Below are positions 40,471 to 49,782 of a stretch of 64,000 nucleotides of DNA, in pieces. The notes under the pieces were generated by a model. That model had not been told where the DNA came from. It did not search any database and saw only the letters and a list, made by a program, of their open reading frames with translations. How positions within the stretch are numbered: the stretch's first letter is position 1; the number at the start of each line of letters is the position of its first letter. Where the stretch lies: the NCBI GenBank assembly GCA_964633725.1, contig CAZWHY010000010.1, positions 19,008 through 83,007 of the forward strand, in the 5' to 3' direction. The DNA is from Berkiella_A sp964633725. GTDB lineage: Bacteria; Pseudomonadota; Gammaproteobacteria; Berkiellales; Berkiellaceae. The translations under genes and the position numbers were made by a program.

Positions 40471-41340
40471 CTAGAAAAATAATTTCCTCAATATCTTTGC
40501 TACCGGCTCAGGATCATCCAAATGCACATGATGATGTCCTGGAATTTTTTGTATATCTAAATGTTTGATGGCATTGATGCGGCCTTGAATAATTTTTGCC
40601 GAAAAGGGAAAGCCCGGCTCTGGTCGAATAACCGTGGTGGGTGCTGTGATTTCACTTAAAAAAGCAATCGTTTGTTCTTCAGTTAGTTGTAGAGCAGAAG
40701 GCTTCAACAGCCTGGGATCTGTGCGCCAATACCAAAGATTGTCAGACGCTTGCTTTAGGTTGCGTTCCACTAATATACGGGCAGAGCTTTCTTGCATTCG
40801 ATTGACTCGCAAGCGAGAGCGTATAGGCTGTTCGATGCTATGATAGGATGGTTTGCTTGTACTAGGCTCTTGGTCTAATACCTCTTGGCAAAATAATCTT
40901 AACTGCATCGGCGTATGCTCAGCGGGCGTGGTCATAGGGCCTAGGCCATCGATAATACCCAAATGACTTATTCTATCTGGAATGGTACCTGCTAATATGC
41001 TTGCAATGGCGCCGCCCAAAGAGTGGCCCAGCAGTGCAAATTGATGCCACTGTAAATGATTGACCAATTTGATCATATTAATCACAAAGTCAATAAAATG
41101 AACTTGGTTCTCAGGTGCATAATGAGAAGATTTGCCATGTCCAGGCAAATCCACCGCAATAATATACAAATCAGGTAACAGAGGCGCTATTTTGTCAAAA
41201 GTTGCCGCATTATCTAGCCAGCCATGCAAAGCTAAAGTCGGCAAGCCATTGGGGTTGCCCCATACTTTGGCGGCAATGGTTAGCCCTGGAGCATTAAAAC
41301 TTGGTAAATTAAAGGTTGTTTCTTTATATGGGAGATTCAT
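40471..41340 (-). CDS. alpha/beta hydrolase
   Basis: The 289-residue product has the oxyanion strand LALHGWLDNAATFDKI, the nucleophile elbow LLGHSLGGAIAS (Ser in GHSLG), and a catalytic-type His in PGHHHVHLDDPEPVA near the C-terminus. An esterase or C-C hydrolase is likely; the substrate is not evident. It overlaps yggT by 4 bp (ATGA), so they are translationally coupled in the yggS-proC-yggT run. Confidence 0.85.
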   Translation of the reverse strand: MNLPYKETTFNLPSFNAPGLTIAAKVWGNPNGLPTLALHGWLDNAATFDKIAPLLPDLYIIAVDLPGHGKSSHYAPENQVHFIDFVINMIKLVNHLQWHQFALLGHSLGGAIASILAGTIPDRISHLGIIDGLGPMTTPAEHTPMQLRLFCQEVLDQEPSTSKPSYHSIEQPIRSRLRVNRMQESSARILVERNLKQASDNLWYWRTDPRLLKPSALQLTEEQTIAFLSEITAPTTVIRPEPGFPFSAKIIQGRINAIKHLDIQKIPGHHHVHLDDPEPVAKILRKLFF

Positions 41341-41918
41341 CGGATACTCGCGACTTGCAGGCCAAATCCAATGATTGTGCTTGCGAACAAAATGTTTGCT
41401 AATTGCAAACTGATGAGCACTGGGATAGGCGTTATATCAATCCCACCCATAGGGGGAATAATGCGTTTAAAGGGTTTGATTAAGGGCCAAGTTAAGCGAT
41501 TTAAAATTTCTAATAACGGTGAGCCTGACATCGGGGCTACCCAACTTGAAATGATTTGAATAATCATCGCGAAGAAATATAAATTAATGGTTTGCTTTAC
41601 GATTTCGCCAATAGATAAAATAGCTAATCCAGGGAAAAATGGGGCAAATGGCCTGAGCAAAAACCAAGTCAGTGTCACTTTGACTAAAGTGAATAAGAAA
41701 ATAACCAATAGTGTGGCAAAATCAATGCCTTTATAGCCGGGTATCCAGCGTCTGACTGGGGTAATGACAGGGCTAGTGGCTTTGAGCACAAATTGTGTAA
41801 AAGGATTGTAATAATTAATATTCAAATACTGAAGAATAAACCTGAGTATTAAAACAAAAATATACATATCAAATAAGGTTGTAATTAAAAACTCAAGAGC
41901 ATACGTTACTGGACTCAT
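41337..41918 (-). CDS. yggT: YggT family membrane protein
   Basis: The 193-residue product has two similar YggT units, each with two hydrophobic helices and a YNPFTQFVLKATSPVITPVRRWIPGY or PLLEILNRLTWPLIKPFKRIIPPMGG type segment. Function is unknown, though linked to osmotic and envelope stress. It is encoded in the conserved yggS-proC-yggT cluster downstream of pilT (divergent here). Confidence 0.92.
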   Translation of the reverse strand: MSPVTYALEFLITTLFDMYIFVLILRFILQYLNINYYNPFTQFVLKATSPVITPVRRWIPGYKGIDFATLLVIFLFTLVKVTLTWFLLRPFAPFFPGLAILSIGEIVKQTINLYFFAMIIQIISSWVAPMSGSPLLEILNRLTWPLIKPFKRIIPPMGGIDITPIPVLISLQLANILFASTIIGFGLQVASIR

Positions 41919-41938
41919 TTTGACCTCATTACTATAAT

Positions 41939-42787
41939 TTAATTAGCTTGTTCGCTGAGTGCTTGACCACGTTGTGTGGCTTGGGCAATGGTTTGTTCTA
42001 AAATTGAAAAAAGATTATTCTCGCTTAATATTTCTAGGCCGCGTTCAGTCGTCCCACCTTTTGATGTGACTTGTGCTCTTAGATTTTCTAAAGACAAGTC
42101 ACTTTGTTGTGCCATAGCAATACTACCTTTTGCCGTTTGTATGGCTAGTTGAGTGGCAATATCTTTAGGTAAGCCTAATTTTATGGCACCCGCAATTAAG
42201 GCTTCTAGTATATAGAAAAAATAAGCCGGCCCTGAACCCGATAATGCGGTAACCACATTCATTAAAGATTCCTCTTCGAGCCAAACGACTTGGCCAACAG
42301 TCGTGAGTAACTGTTCTGCAATTTTGGCTTGTACTGATGTGACTGTGGATGTTTTAAACAACGCTGTGATACCTTGATTAATTAACGCGGGGGTATTGGG
42401 CATTGCTCTGATAATAGGGTTAATAGCTTGACCAGAGGTCGTAGACAGCCAGGTACATAATTGAGCACTGGTAATGCCCGCCGCAACACTTAGAATAACG
42501 GTTTTTTGTTGTAGGCTAGATTGAATCTCGGCTAAAATATTTTTTATTTGATGCGGCTTGACCGCTAAGATTAAAAAATCTGCAAATTGTGCCGCTTCCT
42601 TATTATGGATTGTGCTATTAATATGCCATTGGCGCTGCAGGGTGTCGCACTTATCTTGATTGGGATCGGCGACACAAATATGTGAGACAGGGTGTTTTTG
42701 TTTGATAAAACCACTTAATAGGGCTTTGCCCATATTGCCTACGCCAATCATGCCAATTTTAGGGGCGTTGTTTGTATTGTGTATCAT
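41939..42787 (-). CDS. proC: pyrroline-5-carboxylate reductase
   Basis: Last step of proline synthesis. The 282-residue product has the Rossmann motif IGMIGVGNMGKALLSGF, then ADFLILAVKPHQI, VSVAAGIT, IIRAMPNTPALI, and the C-terminal ALSGSGPAYFFYILEAL with AQVTSKGGTTERGLE. Overlaps yggS by 4 bp, so it is coupled to the PLP-binding protein, a usual partner. Confidence 0.96.
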   Translation of the reverse strand: MIHNTNNAPKIGMIGVGNMGKALLSGFIKQKHPVSHICVADPNQDKCDTLQRQWHINSTIHNKEAAQFADFLILAVKPHQIKNILAEIQSSLQQKTVILSVAAGITSAQLCTWLSTTSGQAINPIIRAMPNTPALINQGITALFKTSTVTSVQAKIAEQLLTTVGQVVWLEEESLMNVVTALSGSGPAYFFYILEALIAGAIKLGLPKDIATQLAIQTAKGSIAMAQQSDLSLENLRAQVTSKGGTTERGLEILSENNLFSILEQTIAQATQRGQALSEQAN

Positions 42788-43476
42788 ATATTTTTATCTC
42801 TTTTGCCAAAAATGCCGCGACCAATACGTACAATGGTTGCCCCTTCTGCAATCGCGGGCTCCAAATCTTGAGTCATCCCCATAGAATAGGTATCAATAGG
42901 GTATCCTTGCTGGGTTAGTGTTTCGCCTAGTTGATGCGCGGTTTTAAATATGACGCGTTGCATCGAGGGGGTTAGCTCAGGTGCTGGCAAAACCATAATA
43001 CCACGCAGTTTTAAGTTTTTATGTAAGCTAATTTCTTCGGCGATTGCGAATAAAGCGTTTGGCTCAAGTCCTGGCCTATCTGGTAGTCCATCCAGTTTTA
43101 TTTGCAAGCAAACTTGCAAAGGTGGTTGCTCAAGAGCGCGATATTTTGCCAGTGCTTTGACTTCTTTTAATCGATACAGTGTATGTACCCAACTGAAATT
43201 TTGTGCAATTTCTTTGCATTTATTCGTTTGTATGCGACCAATGTAATGCCACACTAGATTTTTTTCAGAAAGTGCCCATACTTTAGTAAGAGCCTCCTGC
43301 AAATAATTTTCTGCAAAATCTCGTTGGCCAAGTGCTATTAATGGGATCAGTGCTTCAACAGGAAAAGTTTTAGAGACTGCAAGGCAGGTCACGCTATTGG
43401 GCCGACGCTGATGTTGTTGTTCTGCTTTTTTTATTTGAGCAAGCGTTGCTTGGTAGTTTTTAATAGTTTGGTTCAT
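42784..43476 (-). CDS. yggS: PLP homeostasis protein YggS (PLPBP)
   Basis: The 230-residue product from ATG 43476 carries the PLP lysine motif LAVSKTFPVEAL, then FAENYLQEAL, HYIGRIQTNK, LRGIMVLPAP, and SMGMTQDLEPAIAEGATIVRIGRGIFG. It binds PLP and buffers vitamin B6. It is divergent from pilT by a short intergenic region, an order seen in Pseudomonas-like genomes. Confidence 0.95.
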   Translation of the reverse strand: MNQTIKNYQATLAQIKKAEQQHQRRPNSVTCLAVSKTFPVEALIPLIALGQRDFAENYLQEALTKVWALSEKNLVWHYIGRIQTNKCKEIAQNFSWVHTLYRLKEVKALAKYRALEQPPLQVCLQIKLDGLPDRPGLEPNALFAIAEEISLHKNLKLRGIMVLPAPELTPSMQRVIFKTAHQLGETLTQQGYPIDTYSMGMTQDLEPAIAEGATIVRIGRGIFGKRDKNI

Positions 43477-43497
43477 AAATAACAAAATGGGATTGCA

Positions 43498-44532
43498 ATG
43501 GATATAACAGAATTACTAACTTTTAGCGTTCAAAATAATGCATCTGACTTACATTTATCAGCTGGTATGCCTCCGATGATTCGTGTAGATGGTGAGATGC
43601 GCCGCATTAATGTGCCACCCTTAGATCATAAAGCTGTGCATGCACTAATATATGACATTATGAACGATAAGCAGCGCAAAGACTACGAAGAGTTCTTAGA
43701 AACAGATTTTTCGTTTGAAATTCCATCATTAGCGCGTTTTAGGGTAAATGTTTTTAATCAACATCGTGGTGCAGGCGCTGTTTTTAGAACCATTCCTTCT
43801 AAAGTATTGACGATGGATGATTTGGGTTTGCCTAAGATATTTGCGGATATTGCTCAGTATCCAAGAGGCATTGTTTTGGTCACGGGGCCAACCGGCTCAG
43901 GTAAAAGTACCACACTAGCCGCAATGATTAATTATATTAATCAAAATAGAAATGATCATATTTTAACGATTGAAGATCCAATAGAATTTGTGCACGAGGG
44001 CATAAAATGTTTAATCAATCAAAGAGAAGTGCATGCTCACACTTTAGGGTTTAGTGAAGCGCTACGTTCCGCTTTACGTGAAGATCCAGATGTGATTTTA
44101 GTGGGCGAAATGCGAGATTTAGAAACCATACGTTTAGCACTCACAGCAGCAGAAACAGGGCACTTAGTTTTTGGTACCTTACATACCACATCGGCAGCTA
44201 AAACCATTGATAGGATTGTTGATGTATTTCCAGGGCAAGAGAAGGAGATGGTTCGGTCTATGTTATCAGAGTCACTTCGCGCAGTAATCTCTCAAACTTT
44301 ATTAAAGAAAAAAGGAGGTGGTCGAGTAGCAGCCCATGAGATTATGGTTTGTAACCCTGCGATTCGAAACCTTATTCGTGAGAATAAAGTGGCTCAAATG
44401 TACTCCGCGATTCAAACAGGTCAGGGTATTGGCATGCAAACATTAGATCAAGCATTAAAAACATTGGTAGAGCAAGGCGCGATTAGCACAATAGAGGCGA
44501 AAGGAAAAGCCTTGAATAAAACAATGTTTTAG
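43498..44532 (+). CDS. pilT: type IV pilus retraction ATPase PilT
   Basis: Hexameric secretion-type ATPase that depolymerises type IV pili. The 344-residue product has the Walker A VTGPTGSGKSTTLA, Asp box TIEDPIEFVHEGIKCLINQREV, Walker B LREDPDVILVGEMRD, the His box GHLVFGTLHTTSAA and the PilT AIRNLIRENKVAQM motif. Full length. Together with PilI/PilJ/ChpA-like genes downstream it implies twitching or surface sensing, though no pilin gene is in the window. Confidence 0.95.
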   Translation: MDITELLTFSVQNNASDLHLSAGMPPMIRVDGEMRRINVPPLDHKAVHALIYDIMNDKQRKDYEEFLETDFSFEIPSLARFRVNVFNQHRGAGAVFRTIPSKVLTMDDLGLPKIFADIAQYPRGIVLVTGPTGSGKSTTLAAMINYINQNRNDHILTIEDPIEFVHEGIKCLINQREVHAHTLGFSEALRSALREDPDVILVGEMRDLETIRLALTAAETGHLVFGTLHTTSAAKTIDRIVDVFPGQEKEMVRSMLSESLRAVISQTLLKKKGGGRVAAHEIMVCNPAIRNLIRENKVAQMYSAIQTGQGIGMQTLDQALKTLVEQGAISTIEAKGKALNKTMF

Positions 44533-44595
44533 TAAATTTTGCCTATACAAGCGCCTTTGGTATAATTGCTGAGTAAGCAGTATACTGGAGGCATT

Positions 44596-44898
44596 ATGAG
44601 TAAGAGAGATGATTTGATTTCTGTTAAAGAATTAAAAACCAGATTAGAGCAAAAAGAAAAACTCAATCTATTAGACGTTCGAACCAAAGAAGAGCGAGAA
44701 GAAAGGCATATAGGGGGACTTTGGATTCCTCTGGATGAGCTACCAGACCGTTATAATGAATTGCCTCAGGGGCCAGAGATTATTGTTTATTGCCGTTCTG
44801 GTCGGCGTAGTCAAACTGCTGTGGAGATGTTGCGAGAATTAGGTTTTCCAGAATCTAAAAATCTTGTGGGTGGCATTTGGGCTTGGTTTGGCGAGTAA
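44596..44898 (+). CDS. rhodanese-like sulfurtransferase
   Basis: ATG 44596 follows GGAGG, which favours it over the start at 44566. The 100-residue single-domain rhodanese has LNLLDVRTKEEREERHIGGLWIPLDEL, the active loop VYCRSGRRS with Cys, and SKNLVGGIWAW. Probably a small sulfur-transfer protein similar to GlpE or PspE. It is convergent with pyrC' (2-bp gap), with no clear pathway link. Confidence 0.9.
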   Translation: MSKRDDLISVKELKTRLEQKEKLNLLDVRTKEEREERHIGGLWIPLDELPDRYNELPQGPEIIVYCRSGRRSQTAVEMLRELGFPESKNLVGGIWAWFGE

Positions 44899-44900
44899 TT

Positions 44901-46163
44901 CTAAGTTATTAATTTACCTTGCATAATCACATTTGTGATTTTGCCAGGTAGTTCCCAGCCGCTAAATGGCGAGTTTTTACCAGAGCTTAGCATCGCGTCA
45001 GGTGTGACCTGCCAATAAGCTTTAGGATCTACGATACAAATATTGGCATCCGAGCCTACGGATAAATTCCCCGCTGGTAAGCTAAAAATACTAGCTGGTT
45101 TAGAGGTCAGCGCTTGAACCAGTGTCATGACATCTAATTTCTGTTTTTCAACCAAACTAATGCCCAAAGACAAATATGTGTCGATTGCCGATAATCCTGG
45201 TAACGTTTCTGCAAATGGCGCTAATTTTGCGATTGAATCTAAAGGACGGTGATCGCTACAAATTGCATCAATGGTTTGATTTCGTATACCCTGAATTAAT
45301 CCTAATTGATCACTTTGGCTACGAAGAGGGGGATATAAATGACAATTGCCATCAAAGTGCATTACATCCATCTCTGTGAGAATTAAAGAATGCATTGCAA
45401 CATCTGCAGTGACATTTAAGCCCTTTTGTTTGGCTTGTGCAATAAGCTCTAATGATTGATGAGCTGACAGGCAAGTAAAATGGGCTTGTATGCCGGTTTG
45501 TTCAATAAGGGCTAAATGCTGACTCACCGCAATGGTTTCCGCAGTATAGGAGATCGCAGGCAAACCTAAACGGGTAGAGACAACGCCTTCATGAGCACAG
45601 CCACCTTGGCTAAGAGACGCGTCTTGTGGTTGAATAATAATGGGAATAGTAAAACTGGCGGCATAATCATAACAATTCCGTAAAAAAGCTGTGCTCAGTG
45701 GTGAACTTTGTGCTTGGCTTAATGCAATACACCCTGCCTCTTTTAGGGCTGAAAAATCAGTAATATACTGGCCATCTAGTGACTGTGTTAAAGCACCAAT
45801 GGGATATAAATTCGTCGTGGCTTGGTCATTATTATTTTGTATGCGATTCAGCACGTTTGGATTGTCTATGATTGGATTTGCATCTGGTGGCACACACAGC
45901 GCCGCAAACCCTTTTTGAGCCGCAGCCTCCACTTCATGTTTTAAAGTTGTGCCCTGAGGATGTTTTAAATAGGGTCTATTACATAAATCCACTAAAGCAG
46001 GTATGACCCAACAATTTTGAGCATCTATGACTTTATCATATGATTGGTTATCTGTTTGCGAGCCCACGGCTTCAATTTTATGATTGTTAATGCCTATGTT
46101 GGTGATAGCGTTTATTTTATTTTTGGGGTCAATCACTTGGCCATTTTTAATTAAAATGCGCAT
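44901..46163 (-). CDS. dihydroorotase-like protein PyrC' (probably non-catalytic)
   Basis: The 420-residue product resembles dihydroorotase overall (GQVIDPKNKINAITNIGI, then VIPALVDLCNRPYL and CSDHRPLDS). The metal-binding HxH motif of the amidohydrolases (DxHxH) reads DLCNR, so two ligands are missing. In Pseudomonas a similar inactive PyrC' partners PyrB to form the aspartate transcarbamoylase complex. That arrangement fits the adjacency here: pyrB ends 4 bp before it. A true dihydroorotase must be elsewhere. Confidence 0.85.
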   Translation of the reverse strand: MRILIKNGQVIDPKNKINAITNIGINNHKIEAVGSQTDNQSYDKVIDAQNCWVIPALVDLCNRPYLKHPQGTTLKHEVEAAAQKGFAALCVPPDANPIIDNPNVLNRIQNNNDQATTNLYPIGALTQSLDGQYITDFSALKEAGCIALSQAQSSPLSTAFLRNCYDYAASFTIPIIIQPQDASLSQGGCAHEGVVSTRLGLPAISYTAETIAVSQHLALIEQTGIQAHFTCLSAHQSLELIAQAKQKGLNVTADVAMHSLILTEMDVMHFDGNCHLYPPLRSQSDQLGLIQGIRNQTIDAICSDHRPLDSIAKLAPFAETLPGLSAIDTYLSLGISLVEKQKLDVMTLVQALTSKPASIFSLPAGNLSVGSDANICIVDPKAYWQVTPDAMLSSGKNSPFSGWELPGKITNVIMQGKLIT

Positions 46164-46167
46164 CGTA

Positions 46168-47145
46168 TTATAAATTCCCTTTTAGCATACTCATGACGGC
46201 CATTCGTACGGCAACCCCATTCGTGACTTGATCCAAAATAGCGGCTCTAGGGCTGTCGGCAATATCAGATTGTATTTCAACACCACGATTAATCGGACCT
46301 GGATGGATGATTAATGCATTAGGGTGGGCATATTCAAGAGATTCTGTTGTGAGGCCATACATTCTGTAGTAAGCATCGCCCTTTGGTAGTAAGCCGTTTT
46401 GCATACGCTCTTTTTGTAATCGGAGCATCATGATCACATCTATGTCTTTTAGGCCTGTTTTTAGGTCGTGATAAACATTAATACCTAACGCTTCTGGATG
46501 AGATGGGAGTAATGTTTTGGGGGCGATGACTCTAATTTCTCGTGCGCCCAGTAAATGTAGCGCATGAATTTGTGAGCGGGCCACCCTAGAATGCTTAATA
46601 TCACCAACAATAGCGATATTTAATTGACTGATGTCGCCACGATGTTTACGAATGGTATACATGTCAAGTAAAGCTTGGGTTGGGTGTGCATGCCAACCAT
46701 CTCCGGCATTGATCACTGACACATCGGACTGTACGTGTTGTGCGACAAAATATGCGGCGCCACTTTGTGGGTGTCTGATGATCAGCATTTTACACTGCAT
46801 GGCTTCGATATTACGAACAGTGTCTCTGAGTGATTCGCCTTTGGAGGTGGCGGATTGCTGAACATTCAGGTTTAAAATATTAGCAGAAAGCTTTTTGCCC
46901 GCGAGCTCGAAAGTGGAGCGTGTTCTAGTGCTGGGTTCAAAAAATAAATTGGCAACGGTTATGTCGGCTAGCTCGGTTTGTTGTTGAATCTGTTGCGTTG
47001 TCGGATCGAAATAAGATTCGGCGAGATCGAGTATGTCTAGAATATTTGTTTTGGACAACTCATCTATACTCAGTAGATGTTTTAATCTGCCTTTTCCGAA
47101 AACGATTTGAGAATCAGCTCTAGACTCAGAAAATTGCTTTGACAT
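46168..47145 (-). CDS. pyrB: aspartate carbamoyltransferase catalytic subunit
   Basis: Condenses carbamoyl phosphate and aspartate. The 325-residue product has the carbamoyl phosphate motif STRTRSTFELAGKKLSA, GDGWHAHPTQALLDMYTI, and HPGPINRGVEI. Length and adjacency to pyrC' are typical of the class A transcarbamoylase system. It follows ruvX by 6 bp; there is no pyrR or pyrI nearby. Confidence 0.95.
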   Translation of the reverse strand: MSKQFSESRADSQIVFGKGRLKHLLSIDELSKTNILDILDLAESYFDPTTQQIQQQTELADITVANLFFEPSTRTRSTFELAGKKLSANILNLNVQQSATSKGESLRDTVRNIEAMQCKMLIIRHPQSGAAYFVAQHVQSDVSVINAGDGWHAHPTQALLDMYTIRKHRGDISQLNIAIVGDIKHSRVARSQIHALHLLGAREIRVIAPKTLLPSHPEALGINVYHDLKTGLKDIDVIMMLRLQKERMQNGLLPKGDAYYRMYGLTTESLEYAHPNALIIHPGPINRGVEIQSDIADSPRAAILDQVTNGVAVRMAVMSMLKGNL

Positions 47146-47151
47146 GTATCG

Positions 47152-47580
47152 CTAGCCTTCATGAGAAACCGAGTTAAGCCAAGATTCTAATATAATTGCT
47201 GCACTAATGCGATCAATTTCGCGCTTTTGCTTTAACGTTGGAAAAGAGCGAACCCCTAGGGCTTCACGAGCTGCTACGCTAGTTAGTCGTTCATCTACGA
47301 AATGAACCGGGAGTTTAAATTTCTGCTGTAAGGTCGCACCAAATTTCTTGGCAAGCTTACTCAGTTTTGAATCTTTGCCATCGGGTTGCAGTGCGATGCC
47401 TACAATCAGTGCGCTGGGTCGCCATTCATTAATAATATTCTCAATCTCAGGCCAGTTAGGTTTGCCTTGTTGCATGTTAATCGTCGTGAGTGGCTGTGCT
47501 GTGCCAGTAATGCTTTGTCCTGTGGCAAGACCTAAATACTTTTGGCCATAATCAAAGCCAATATAAGAATGGTGTGTCAT
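47152..47580 (-). CDS. ruvX: Holliday junction resolvase RuvX (YqgF)
   Basis: The 142-residue RNase-H-fold protein has YIGFDYGQKYLGLATGQ with the first catalytic Asp, SALIVGIALQPDGKDS, and VHFVDERLTSVAAREA with the second acidic region. It acts on 16S rRNA maturation and junctions. Typical yqgE-ruvX-pyrB order. It is about 39 bp after algH on the minus strand. Confidence 0.93.
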   Translation of the reverse strand: MTHHSYIGFDYGQKYLGLATGQSITGTAQPLTTINMQQGKPNWPEIENIINEWRPSALIVGIALQPDGKDSKLSKLAKKFGATLQQKFKLPVHFVDERLTSVAAREALGVRSFPTLKQKREIDRISAAIILESWLNSVSHEG

Positions 47581-47619
47581 AAATAAAAAATCACGTTAGG
47601 TTAGTGGGTTGTAGGAGGT

Positions 47620-48189
47620 TTAAGCATGTCCAACATCAAAAGATAAGCAATCCATATCGACGCCTAGCAAAGCGCCCGCTGCACGCCATCGATTTTCAGG
47701 TGGAATATCAAATAAAACTTTAGGGTTGGCTGGACCGCATAGCCAACTGTTTTGTGCAATTTCTTTTTCTAGTTGGCCACTTTCCCAAGCTGAATAACCA
47801 AGAGCAATAATAATTTGTTTAGGCCCACAGTCATGAGCAATGGCTTCTAAAATGTCTTTAGAGGTCGTAATGCCTAAAGATTTATTTAAGGCTAAAGAAG
47901 ACTCCCAGTGGTCTGATTTATTGGTTGGGTGAATTACAAACCCTCTTTCTTGTTGCAAAGGTCCTCCCGCCAAAACGGGAGTATGCACCATTTTTTCATT
48001 TGTAGTGGTAATACTCATATTGGAAAAAACGTCACCTAACTCTAGACTAAGAGGTGTATTCACAATAATACCCATTGCCCCATCTGGGGAGTGCTCGCAG
48101 ATATATATGACCGACTTACTGAAACTAGGATCACCCATAGCGGGCATTGCGATTAGAAAGTGATCTTGTAACGACGTATATACACTCAT
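47620..48189 (-). CDS. YqgE/AlgH family protein
   Basis: The 189-residue DUF179 protein starts LQDHFLIAMPAMGDPSFSKSVIYICEHSPDGAMGIIVN, then PVLAGGPLQQERGFVIHP, and ALGYSAWESGQLEKEIAQNSWL. Function is unproven, with links to alginate control in Pseudomonas and to gene regulation elsewhere. It lies upstream of ruvX and about 124 bp after tonB in the same direction. Confidence 0.92.
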   Translation of the reverse strand: MSVYTSLQDHFLIAMPAMGDPSFSKSVIYICEHSPDGAMGIIVNTPLSLELGDVFSNMSITTTNEKMVHTPVLAGGPLQQERGFVIHPTNKSDHWESSLALNKSLGITTSKDILEAIAHDCGPKQIIIALGYSAWESGQLEKEIAQNSWLCGPANPKVLFDIPPENRWRAAGALLGVDMDCLSFDVGHA

Positions 48190-48313
48190 TTGACAACTTA
48201 CTTTAACTACAGGAATTAGAAAATACTTACTCTTACATATTACTATGTTCTAGAGCTAAATTATAGAGGTTCTATTATCCGCCCTGGATAAAAAACCTGT
48301 GTTTCAAAATATT

Positions 48314-49096
48314 TTAACTGGTGACTTGTAGTTTGCCTCTAAAATCCCAGGTACGAATGATCTCGATAATCTGATTATCTTGGAGCATTTTTGCAGGGAT
48401 AGACTCGAATGGTTGTGCTTTTTGTACGATATCTAATGCGGCACGATCTAAAATTTCTTGACCGGAAGACTTTCGAATAGAAACATTATATACAGAACCG
48501 TCTGAGTTGAGTGCCACCAACAAGCGTAGTTGACCTGTAATATTATTTTCAAGTGCTTGGTTCGGGTAAGTTTCGCTGGCAATAGCTTCTATATATTGTT
48601 GCCAACGATATAAATAAGCAGCATCTTCATGCGCGTGAGTGGCTGCCGAGATGATTTTTGTTTTAAGTGGGGGGTGCAAATTAAGCGCTGCGTTATTAAT
48701 CGCTATATTATCAAGTGTCTTCTTTTGTAGTCCCTCGCTTTGTAACGCAATAATATGCTCTAGGTTGGGTGTGGATATAGGGAGGATGTTTTTTTCAGCA
48801 GATTGCATCATCTCTATTTTTTCCATGCCGTTTATACCGTCTAAGGGACCGTTATGATTTTTCGGACCAATGTATTGTGCAAACTCTGGTGGTATATCTT
48901 CTATCAAAGCCAGAGAAACAGAAAGTTGTTTATTAGAAGGCTTTAAATGCAAGGCTTGCATAATAGGGTTGATATTAATCGTAAATAAAACAAATAAGTG
49001 GATTAATGTGGCGAACAAGAGTACATAATTTAACCTTCTTGCTGGGTAATACAAGAGTGATTCTGTGTTGTGTAAGAAGGGGGCAAGTTGACTCAT
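48314..49096 (-). CDS. TonB-like energy transducer
   Basis: The 260-residue product has an N-terminal membrane anchor (YVLLFATLIHLFVLFTI), a variable middle without the usual Pro-rich spacer, and a C-terminal TonB domain, ETYPNQALENNITGQLRLLVALNSDGSVYNVSIRKSSG, followed by ALDIVQKAQPFESIP. It probably couples the proton motive force to an outer-membrane receptor. In Pseudomonas a tonB gene (tonB3) lies next to the pil chemosensory cluster and influences twitching, an order kept here. Confidence 0.85.
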   Translation of the reverse strand: MSQLAPFLHNTESLLYYPARRLNYVLLFATLIHLFVLFTININPIMQALHLKPSNKQLSVSLALIEDIPPEFAQYIGPKNHNGPLDGINGMEKIEMMQSAEKNILPISTPNLEHIIALQSEGLQKKTLDNIAINNAALNLHPPLKTKIISAATHAHEDAAYLYRWQQYIEAIASETYPNQALENNITGQLRLLVALNSDGSVYNVSIRKSSGQEILDRAALDIVQKAQPFESIPAKMLQDNQIIEIIRTWDFRGKLQVTS

Positions 49097-49224
49097 TATA
49101 GATTCCCAATAGTTCTCAAATTCATTTTTTTTGCTTAGTCCTGTGTAATATTACACGCAAGTCAAATAGCAGCACAAATATTACTGCTAAAATAAGTTTA
49201 AGAGCTAATTACATTGGTGGTGTC

Positions 49225-49773
49225 ATGCAGCATAAATGTGCAAATGTAGAGGATGGTGATACGGCATATGATTTCTTGCTGGCACAGCAGGAGCAGATTG
49301 AATTTTATCTTGAGCAGAAAATGAAACAAGCAGTAGAATTAACGAGCTGGTTGGGTCTGTGTTTCTATTCAGATGATATTTTATTTGTTACGCCTATTTC
49401 TGGTGTACAGGGTGTTATCCACATACAAAAGATTACCCCAATGCCAGGGGCCAGTGACAAATGGATCGGGATGAGTGCCTATAAAGATAAAGCTTTACCC
49501 ATTATACATTTGGATAAGATTTTCTGGGGATTGGATACAAAAATTCAGCAGGGCTCAAGAATTATTGTTTATAAATCAGAAGAGACATACTGGGGTATAT
49601 TGGTCAGTGCCGTAGATGGATTGAGGCGTTTTGAATATAAAAACAAAGAGCCTGTTACGCTAGATAAAAGTGTGCCCTATAGTCCATTTGTGAAACATGT
49701 TTGTTTTCAGGACGAGCAGAGGTGTGCCATTTTAAGTGTCGATAGTTTGGTTAAAAAAATCAGTCAAGAGTGA
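49225..49773 (+). CDS. CheW-like adaptor (PilI type)
   Basis: The 182-residue protein has a CheW domain from about residue 40 (SWLGLCFYSDDILFVTPISGV, DKWIGMSAYKDKALPIIHLDKIF, SRIIVYKSEETYWGILVSAVDGL). It should link the following MCP (PilJ-like) to the CheA-like kinase. Its place as first gene of the Pil-Chp-like operon supports PilI. No pilG or pilH receiver genes precede it. Confidence 0.88.
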   Translation: MQHKCANVEDGDTAYDFLLAQQEQIEFYLEQKMKQAVELTSWLGLCFYSDDILFVTPISGVQGVIHIQKITPMPGASDKWIGMSAYKDKALPIIHLDKIFWGLDTKIQQGSRIIVYKSEETYWGILVSAVDGLRRFEYKNKEPVTLDKSVPYSPFVKHVCFQDEQRCAILSVDSLVKKISQE

Positions 49774-49782
49774 GAGTTATGT

